From an uncultured Bacteroidales bacterium (GTDB lineage: Bacteria > Bacteroidota > Bacteroidia > Bacteroidales > Muribaculaceae), in assembly GCA_900549375.1 (NCBI GenBank), contig URNY01000151.1, forward strand, positions 1-5,879: a DNA stretch of 5,879 nucleotides, in the 5' to 3' direction. Within the stretch, counting starts at the first letter, position 1; each line of letters opens with the position of its first letter. The translations under genes and the position numbers were made by a program. The notes under the pieces were generated by a model, which did no database searches, was not told where the DNA came from, and saw only the letters and a list, made by a program, of their open reading frames with translations. This document shows, piece by piece, positions 1-5,164 of this stretch.

Positions 1-604
1 ACACAGTCCCAACGCCGTTATCGTATGCGTTTCCAATCCTATGGACACGATGACCTATCTTATCCACAAGATTTCCGGTCTTCCCAAAAACCGAATCATC
101 GGCATGGGTGGCGCACTCGACAGCAGCCGTTTCAAATATTTCCTCAGCAAAGCCCTCAAAGCCAACCCCAATGAGATCGAAGGCTTCGTGATTGGCGGCC
201 ACGGCGACACAACAATGATCCCGATGAAGCGTTTCGCCACACTGCGCGGAATTCCAGTAACCAACTTCCTCTCTGCCGAAGAGCTCGACAAAGTGGCAGC
301 CGACACCATGGTCGGCGGCGCAACGCTAACCAAACTTCTCGGCACATCCGCATGGTATGCTCCCGGAGCTGCTACAGCTGAGGTTGTAGAGGCAGTGATT
401 CATGATCAGGACGCAATCATCCCCTGCTCCGCTCTGCTCGACGGCGAATACGGCGAGAAAGACCTCTGCATCGGCGTGCCCTGCGTGCTCGGCAAAGGCG
501 GTATCAAGAAAATCCTCGAACTCGACCTCAACGCCGAAGAGAAAGAGCTCTTCAAGAAGAGCGCCGAGGCCGTTCACAAAACCAACTCAGCCCTCCCCGC
601 ATAA
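1..604 (+). CDS. mdh: Malate dehydrogenase, C-terminal ~200 residues (5' end outside window)
   Basis: NAD-dependent malate dehydrogenase interconverts malate and oxaloacetate in the cytoplasm. The reading frame is open from the left edge (first full codon at base 2) and ends with TAA at 602-604, so about 200 of the usual ~310 residues are present. The NAD-binding Rossmann half is missing from view. Visible family marks are the substrate-binding Asn in VSNPMDT (codon 35-37), the substrate-binding Arg in DSSRF (128-130) and the catalytic His in GGHGDT (200-202). This pattern matches the LDH-like bacterial malate dehydrogenase group. The residue that best separates malate from lactate dehydrogenase lies upstream of the window, so the substrate call rests on overall resemblance. 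The ATG at 41 is internal, not the start. The gene is visibly richer in G and C than the genes to its right, as expected for a highly expressed core gene beside accessory genes. Confidence 0.93.
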   Translation, partial: HSPNAVIVCVSNPMDTMTYLIHKISGLPKNRIIGMGGALDSSRFKYFLSKALKANPNEIEGFVIGGHGDTTMIPMKRFATLRGIPVTNFLSAEELDKVAADTMVGGATLTKLLGTSAWYAPGAATAEVVEAVIHDQDAIIPCSALLDGEYGEKDLCIGVPCVLGKGGIKKILELDLNAEEKELFKKSAEAVHKTNSALPA

Positions 605-625
605 TCCCTCAACCCAATACAATCG

Positions 626-655
626 AAAAAGTCCCGACATTCGCCGGGACTTTTT
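626..655. terminator. Bidirectional intrinsic terminator between convergent genes
   Basis: An 11-bp perfect stem (626-636 with 645-655) closes an 8-nt loop. The six inner pairs are GTCCCG/CGGGAC and the five outer pairs are A-T, so the hairpin is followed by a T tract when read in either direction. It lies 22 bp past the mdh stop and 29 bp past the stop of the convergent regulator gene, so it can end both transcripts. Confidence 0.88.
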
Positions 656-683
656 GGTTGATTTTATTCAAAGAGAGACCATA

Positions 684-2360
684 TCATTCAGGATTCGTAT
701 AACTTCTTATAAAATCTTCAAGAGAATCTTGAGTTGACAGGCCGAGTTTGGTTCGCAGCCTATACCGACTCTTCTTAATTGAGTCATACTCAATATTGAG
801 CAACCGCGCTATCTGCTGATTTGTCATTCCTAATGAAATATACGCGGCAAGCCGCAACTGAGACTCTGTGAGAGAAGGGAAATCAGTCTTTAATCTCTTG
901 GAAAAATTAGGATCAAGATTTTGATGGATATCCATAAAACCCACCCGTTCCATATCCGAACTTTTATGGATATTAAGAACAGTATTGATCTCCGAAGCCT
1001 CGGCGGATTTCAATCTGCCTTCATTTCTCAACGACTTGACAACATTCCCAACATCATCGATAACCTTGCATTTTTCCTCCAGTACAAGACTGCGTGAAGC
1101 GAGAATCATTCTGTTTTTATATAGCTCTTCACGGATTTTATACGCATTCAACTGTCTCTCTTTACCTTTGCGATATATTAAGAATATCGCCAGGATTGTA
1201 ACTGATAAGATAATCAGACTTATTAGCCACCATCTTGTGTTTCGTTTCTGAATCTCAAGACGAGTGGCATTATCCATTTGGAGAATTTTAATCCTTGCAT
1301 CTGTCGCCATCAGTTCCTTATCGCTCAATTCACTATGCAAAGAATCTGTCCACCATGCGTATAGACTTGCATATTTGTATGCGCTATCTAATACCCCTGC
1401 TGCATGATAAAGATATGAATTCTGCCTATATAGCCAGCATAGCAATCTTGTGTCAGTCCTGCCAGGCTGGAGATACCTCTCAGCTTCGGAACTCAGATTC
1501 AATGCCATATCATTTTGCATATTTTGCATAAAATGATGTGCAAGTAGCATTAGATTAATTCCATAGGCATCCGATCGAAGCTTGTCATATTTGAGCATCT
1601 TAATGTTATCTCTTAGATATTCGGGAGAATGAGTGTTTAGGAACAGACTACGTTTCACAATCTCTCTGAAAGTGGTATCCTGCATTATATCAGATTGTCT
1701 GTCAAGATATTTTAAAACTTTTGTACTTTTAGTTAAATCTGTTTCCTGCGTTGCGATATTGAACAGGTTCTTCATCCAATATTTCTTATATCCCGCATCA
1801 ATATACGCCTTCCCTGCCTTGTGGAAATAGTCATCTGACGTAGGATTAGGTCGAAAACTTCTTGTCAAGATCCCAAGGCGTGTCAATGTCCTCCCGACAA
1901 GTAATGAATCACCAATTTCGCGACCATACTTCAGTACTTTTAAAAGAGTTAGATAATTTTTTACAATTTCTGAACTCTCGGACGACGACTCCATGAGTAG
2001 ATTATGATATTCATAAGGATAGCGTAAAGTGTCAAGGCCTTCAAGCGCTGCTTTAGCGATGTTAATGGCCTTTTCGTCATCAATATTTTTAAGAAGTCTG
2101 GATTTCCAGATTGCCACCCGAGCCTTGAGAAGAGCATGATCTGATTCTCTTTTATCTAAATTCTCGAGACTGTCAATAAGAAATTGTTTCACTGTAATCG
2201 GTTCACTGTTATACATTGCCCTTTCCAATTCTGCACATACAGAATCAATCATTGGCTTACCCGTCCCAACCGGACAAAACATCGAACCGGAATTGTGTCT
2301 TTCATTTCTGCAACATGATGCAAAAATAAGAATTATCAATATAATAAAAACTCTATTCAT
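684..2360 (-). CDS. Membrane-spanning one-component regulator: TPR-like sensor, one TM helix, LuxR-type HTH
   Basis: The 558-aa protein starts with a short hydrophobic signal (residues 4-15) ending in FASC; Cys16 (followed by Cys17) fits a permissive lipobox. Residues ~35-360 are helical and TPR-like, with repeated short helix pairs rich in Leu, Ala and Tyr. A membrane helix follows at ~377-396, flanked by Arg/Lys on the C-terminal side, then a charged likely coiled coil (~398-435). The C-terminus (~495-541) is a LuxR/GerE-type HTH, with LTESQLR, GMTNQQIA and the recognition-helix region ending in RTKLGL. The expected topology is sensor in the periplasm and HTH in the cytoplasm, as in the Bacteroidota TPR-TM-HTH regulators. 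No receiver or kinase domain is seen. ATG 2360 is the only start available: an in-frame TAA lies 15 bp upstream with no other start codon between. The ligand is unknown; the divergent secreted gene is the obvious candidate target. Confidence 0.82.
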   Translation of the reverse strand: MNRVFIILIILIFASCCRNERHNSGSMFCPVGTGKPMIDSVCAELERAMYNSEPITVKQFLIDSLENLDKRESDHALLKARVAIWKSRLLKNIDDEKAINIAKAALEGLDTLRYPYEYHNLLMESSSESSEIVKNYLTLLKVLKYGREIGDSLLVGRTLTRLGILTRSFRPNPTSDDYFHKAGKAYIDAGYKKYWMKNLFNIATQETDLTKSTKVLKYLDRQSDIMQDTTFREIVKRSLFLNTHSPEYLRDNIKMLKYDKLRSDAYGINLMLLAHHFMQNMQNDMALNLSSEAERYLQPGRTDTRLLCWLYRQNSYLYHAAGVLDSAYKYASLYAWWTDSLHSELSDKELMATDARIKILQMDNATRLEIQKRNTRWWLISLIILSVTILAIFLIYRKGKERQLNAYKIREELYKNRMILASRSLVLEEKCKVIDDVGNVVKSLRNEGRLKSAEASEINTVLNIHKSSDMERVGFMDIHQNLDPNFSKRLKTDFPSLTESQLRLAAYISLGMTNQQIARLLNIEYDSIKKSRYRLRTKLGLSTQDSLEDFIRSYTNPE

Positions 2361-2364
2361 ACTG

Positions 2365-2372
2365 CAAAAGTA
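2365..2372 (-). promoter_or_regulatory. -7 promoter box of the regulator gene (near-leaderless)
   Basis: Read on the minus strand, bases 2372-2365 are TACTTTTG, an exact match to the Bacteroidota -7 consensus TAnnTTTG. The box ends only 4 nt before the ATG at 2360, so by the usual spacing transcription would begin at about 2361, leaving a leader of about one base. No good -33 TTTG is visible 19-21 bp upstream, so activation by a bound protein is possible. Confidence 0.6.
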
Positions 2373-2395
2373 GTATTATTTCAGATATATAATGA

Positions 2396-2417
2396 GCTGT
2401 CCACCCGATGTCCACCC
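2396..2417. promoter_or_regulatory. Two tandem 11-bp direct repeats, candidate operator
   Basis: Two abutting 11-mers, 2396-2406 and 2407-2417, match at 10 of 11 positions and share the exact core TGTCCACCC. The period is one helical turn, so two protein subunits would sit on the same face of the DNA. The centre lies about 46 bp upstream of the predicted regulator start and about 52 bp upstream of the predicted start of the secreted-protein gene, a typical distance for an activator at both. That the neighbouring HTH protein binds here is inference. Confidence 0.5.
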
Positions 2418-2423
2418 TAAAAA

Positions 2424-2455
2424 TTAGCATCTGTTTCCATTTATAAATACTTTTA
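2424..2455 (+). promoter_or_regulatory. Candidate promoter of the secreted-protein gene
   Basis: TACTTTTA (2448-2455) matches the Bacteroidota -7 box TAnnTTTG except for the last base. TTAG (2424-2427) lies 20 bp upstream and matches three of the four bases of the -33 TTTG. Transcription would begin near 2459, giving a leader of ~49 nt. Both boxes are imperfect, which suits a promoter that needs an activator; the tandem repeats end 6 bp upstream of the -33 box. Confidence 0.38.
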
Positions 2456-2463
2456 TCGCCAAA

Positions 2464-2473
2464 GTTCATGAAC
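2464..2473. repeat. 10-bp perfect palindrome in the divergent spacer
   Basis: GTTCATGAAC reads the same on both strands and lies just downstream of the predicted start site at ~2459. It could be a dimer-binding site that blocks or tunes the secreted-protein gene. A palindrome this short is weak evidence on its own. Confidence 0.25.
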
Positions 2474-2507
2474 GCACAGATTTTCCACCACAAAAAAATG
2501 AATCACA

Positions 2508-4763
2508 ATGAAAAATCATTTTCTTATTTCATCAATCGCCTTGACGATGGTCGCCATGACATCATTTGCAAGGTTTGAACCGGTAGGCATGATGCCTCAA
2601 AAGAATATTCATGATATCGGTCTCAATAAATCTATGAAAGATACAGCGCGCCCTCTCCATCTCAAAACCGTAGGAAAAGTCAAAGCTAAAACAGAGGGAC
2701 AGACCAATTTCAAAGTCCGCATTCAGGCAGATAATGAAAACTTCGAATTCAGCGGAATCACGATAGCTGATAGCGACGGAGTATTTGAACTTGACTTGAG
2801 TGAATTCGAATACGGAACGACTGAATACGACTTATACATCGCTCCGGGCAACTATCTGATGATGGCCTCATTCTGGATTAACTCAAAAGAGGCAAACTTA
2901 CCTCGTATGGCTATTGTATTCAAGGAAAATGTTCATGTTGGAGAGGCCGCTGAGATTTCGTTCGATCCGGAGGAAGCCACTAACAGAATACATTTTGAAC
3001 CGATTAATAAGCACGGAAAGAGCGTCAGTCTGCCAATCTATACCGCGCTTGATGAGGAGCCTTACTATCATTATGATTTCACCAACGCCAATGCGACAGA
3101 TATGGGATGGAACAGTACAATATTTCATGAAGATTATGGTATATTACACTCATTATCTACAAATGGAACCAGCAGTGGCGCTGAAAGCAACGGGGATATT
3201 CTAACTAATCCTGTAGGAGAAAAATACCATTTCATTTCCGGGGTATTCGTACGCGAAGGCACTATAACAGATTCTTATAATACTAATTCTGTATTGTATT
3301 TTGTAATGGGGAAAAAGGGGAATATGGACAAATACACAGTAGTTCGCAACAATCCCGATGAATTTATACCAGTAGCAGAAAAGTTTACCCAGACTCCGGC
3401 AGCTGAGGAAGAAAAAGTTAACGGTATCAATAGCAGTGTAAGTTTCAATCTTATCATTAACGGAAAAGCAGAGGGGGGATGGAGCACCAATATGACATTA
3501 AAAGAGCCGGCTGCAAATGTTTATATTCAAAAGGATATGACGATGGCTCCGCTTAATGCCACTGCTTCAGTTGCCCTCCAGTCAATTGACATCGCCCGAT
3601 CTGTAATAATAGAAGACTTTCCATGGCCAATGACAACCATACTTGGCATTGAATCCAACCCTCTTGTATATTCAGCAGGAAGTTGGCTGTATACTTTCGA
3701 TAGTAACAGAAGAGGTAATTATTCATTCACTGTGAAAAACGATAAAGAAGTCGCTCCTTTATTCCCTGGAAATCCCGCTTTTGAAACAAGTAAGGAAAAT
3801 CTTGGTGTCGTTCTCGGAAATACCGCACCGGTGTTCTCCATAATGAATCAGGTTATTGAATATCCGGCCGGCACATATCATATGCATACACCATATTATC
3901 ACGGAATCGGAGGAGAAGAGAGATTTATCGATGAATCTTTCGCTAAAATAATTGTCAAACGAGATGGCTCGACTATCCTTGAAGGTGGAACAACCGAACT
4001 TCTTGACTGGGAACAGGAAAATGTGGAAGACGGCCATGCAAAAGGAATTGTTGAACTTACCTTTGAAAACAGGAATATACTGGTAGACAATTTACCCGGA
4101 TATAATTTAGCCTCAATTAAATACGATGAACGTAAAGAGGACAGAAATGTTCCGACTATCCAAAAACTATGGTATCGGAATTCTGAAGGAAAAATTACGG
4201 ACCGTTTTGAAAAAGCAGAGGATGGTGTTCTGGAGTTTTCAGGTGCGGACTTCAATTTCAATTACAATCCCGAGGGCTATTCTTGGTACAACTGCGATCC
4301 TGTAGAAGTCAAAGTAGAATACGCCCCTCACAATACGGTAGGATGGAACAAACTTGAAGTCGAAGAAGTCAGAGAAAACTTCTATACTCCCGGATTCGGA
4401 TATTTTTGGAGAGCGCCTCTGCGCCAAGTAAATGCCAAAAGCAAAAACGGATGGTTCGACCTCAGGATTTCTCTCACTGATCCCTCTGGCAACAATCAGA
4501 CACAGACTTTCGGTCCGGCTTTCTTCATAACCGATAAGACAAGCGGCGTTGAAGATATTAACGATACCGGTGCAAGAGTTTACATAGATGGAAGACAAAT
4601 TCGATGTGAGAACTCTACAGAGAGAATGATAGTCAAAGTATATTCATTGGACGGAACACTTGTATGCGATAAAAGTGATCTTTCGGATCTGAGACCCGGA
4701 ATATTTATTGCATCTGTCGAGATAAATGGAGAGAAGAAGATTCTCAAAATTAATCTCCGATAA
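2508..4763 (+). CDS. Secreted beta-rich protein of unknown function with T9SS-like C-terminal domain
   Basis: I do not recognise the function of this 751-aa protein. Residues 1-21 form a signal peptide with likely cleavage after SFA. Residues ~55-165 look like a beta domain (YDLYIAPGNY, then FKENVHV and SFDPEEAT). The middle (~170-430) is unassigned. Residues ~530-675 read like a beta-sandwich (VEYAPHN, PGFGYFWRAPL, GWFDLRISLTDPSGN), a style I associate with accessory domains of large secreted Bacteroidota proteins, including some subtilases; no Asp-His-Ser protease core is seen. Residues ~680-751 resemble a short T9SS type A sorting domain (VYSLDGTLV, LRPGIF, final KILKINL), so cell-surface or extracellular location is likely. 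ATG 2508 is the first possible start: an in-frame TGA lies at 2499-2501. The sequence before the ATG is A-rich with no Shine-Dalgarno, as is common in this phylum. It is divergent from the regulator gene, which may control it. Confidence 0.8.
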   Translation: MKNHFLISSIALTMVAMTSFARFEPVGMMPQKNIHDIGLNKSMKDTARPLHLKTVGKVKAKTEGQTNFKVRIQADNENFEFSGITIADSDGVFELDLSEFEYGTTEYDLYIAPGNYLMMASFWINSKEANLPRMAIVFKENVHVGEAAEISFDPEEATNRIHFEPINKHGKSVSLPIYTALDEEPYYHYDFTNANATDMGWNSTIFHEDYGILHSLSTNGTSSGAESNGDILTNPVGEKYHFISGVFVREGTITDSYNTNSVLYFVMGKKGNMDKYTVVRNNPDEFIPVAEKFTQTPAAEEEKVNGINSSVSFNLIINGKAEGGWSTNMTLKEPAANVYIQKDMTMAPLNATASVALQSIDIARSVIIEDFPWPMTTILGIESNPLVYSAGSWLYTFDSNRRGNYSFTVKNDKEVAPLFPGNPAFETSKENLGVVLGNTAPVFSIMNQVIEYPAGTYHMHTPYYHGIGGEERFIDESFAKIIVKRDGSTILEGGTTELLDWEQENVEDGHAKGIVELTFENRNILVDNLPGYNLASIKYDERKEDRNVPTIQKLWYRNSEGKITDRFEKAEDGVLEFSGADFNFNYNPEGYSWYNCDPVEVKVEYAPHNTVGWNKLEVEEVRENFYTPGFGYFWRAPLRQVNAKSKNGWFDLRISLTDPSGNNQTQTFGPAFFITDKTSGVEDINDTGARVYIDGRQIRCENSTERMIVKVYSLDGTLVCDKSDLSDLRPGIFIASVEINGEKKILKINLR

Positions 4764-4789
4764 ACCAATTCAAGTTCCGAAAGCGACTC

Positions 4790-4809
4790 TATTACCAAAC
4801 GCGGTAATA
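4790..4809. repeat. Small hairpin between convergent genes
   Basis: TATTACC (4790-4796) and GGTAATA (4803-4809) form a perfect 7-bp stem around a 6-nt loop. It lies 26 bp past the stop of the secreted-protein gene and 3 bp before the much larger hairpin. There is no T tract after it, so it may be only an accessory fold in the 3' end of the transcript. Confidence 0.35.
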
Positions 4810-4812
4810 CAC

Positions 4813-4870
4813 ATGAATGCCAACCGTCCGATAATAGATTGTAATCTATTATCGGACGGTTTGTATTCAT
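4813..4870. terminator. Very long near-perfect hairpin, likely terminator of convergent genes
   Basis: The inner stem is a perfect 19-bp inverted repeat (4822-4840 with 4843-4861) around a 2-nt centre. It extends outward through one mismatch (4821/4862) and one G-T pair (4819/4864) to 4813/4870, giving 28 paired positions per arm. The base of the inner stem is G/C-rich and the tip A/T-rich. On the plus strand it is followed by a T-rich but broken tract; on the minus strand the exit side is not T-rich. It lies between the stops at 4763 (+) and 4880 (-), so termination of the plus-strand gene is the simplest role. It is longer than an ordinary terminator, and a dispersed palindromic repeat is the main alternative. 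Confidence 0.6.
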
Positions 4871-4879
4871 TTATAGAGG

Positions 4880-5164
4880 TTAAAAGACTACTGATTCGGC
4901 GATATAGACGGCGATCAAGGAGAGAATAAACAGGATGCCGCAGATGAGCGAAATCAGGTCGAGCTTGCGCGATGCCTGAAAACTGATTTTATCGATGTAG
5001 AGTGCCACCAGATGACAGAAGACCATCATGAATGCGAAAAACACGCAAGTATAAGCCCACCAGGGTTCGGGAGTACGGATCTGAATCACAATCCATACCA
5101 GCACAAGGCCCAATGCAGCCCAACTTAATTCCTTAGATTTTACAATTCCTCTCAATCTGCTCAT
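4880..5164 (-). CDS. Small three-helix membrane protein, function unknown
   Basis: This 94-aa protein has three predicted membrane helices at about residues 13-29, 35-57 and 69-89, joined by short loops. Basic residues at the N-terminus (R3, R5, K9, K11) and in the second loop (K59, R66, K67) predict N-terminus in the cytoplasm and C-terminus in the periplasm. No signal-peptide cleavage site, enzyme motif or family signature is recognised. Its ATG overlaps the stop of the upstream Spi-like gene as ATGA (5164-5161), so the two are almost certainly cotranscribed and translationally coupled. This also supports the start choice. Coupling suggests a joint role, perhaps at the inner membrane, but nothing in the sequence shows what it does. 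Confidence 0.75.
   Translation of the reverse strand: MSRLRGIVKSKELSWAALGLVLVWIVIQIRTPEPWWAYTCVFFAFMMVFCHLVALYIDKISFQASRKLDLISLICGILFILSLIAVYIAESVVF

Noticed and set aside
41..43. ATG as start codon of the malate dehydrogenase
   Set aside because: It lies inside the conserved SNPMDT motif; the frame is open to the left edge and the NAD-binding half must lie upstream.
402..737. 111-aa plus-strand frame overlapping the end of mdh and the terminator
   Set aside because: Low-complexity Ser/Arg/Lys-rich translation in an alternate frame of mdh, running through the terminator hairpin and into the convergent gene; it is a shadow.
2498..2578. Short frame of 26 codons starting 10 bp before the secreted-protein ATG and overlapping it
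   Set aside because: No ribosome-binding site or conserved feature is visible, and it lies mostly inside the signal-peptide coding region in another frame; a leader peptide cannot be supported.
3899..4598. Two minus-strand frames of ~120 aa each inside the secreted-protein gene
   Set aside because: They are fully covered by the well-supported plus-strand gene, lack starts with promoter or ribosome-binding signals, and show no protein-like domain pattern.
4801..4810. GCGGTAATAC, identical to part of the conserved 16S rRNA 530-loop sequence
   Set aside because: The match is only 10 bases with no rRNA-like sequence around it; it is one arm of a small local hairpin and most likely chance.
4726..4929. 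A 67-aa plus-strand frame and a 96-aa minus-strand frame (4580-4870) that share the peptide NRPIID.NLLSDG
   Set aside because: Both run through the palindrome at 4813-4870, which reads nearly the same on both strands, so the shared peptide is a by-product of the inverted repeat and not evidence of a gene or duplication.
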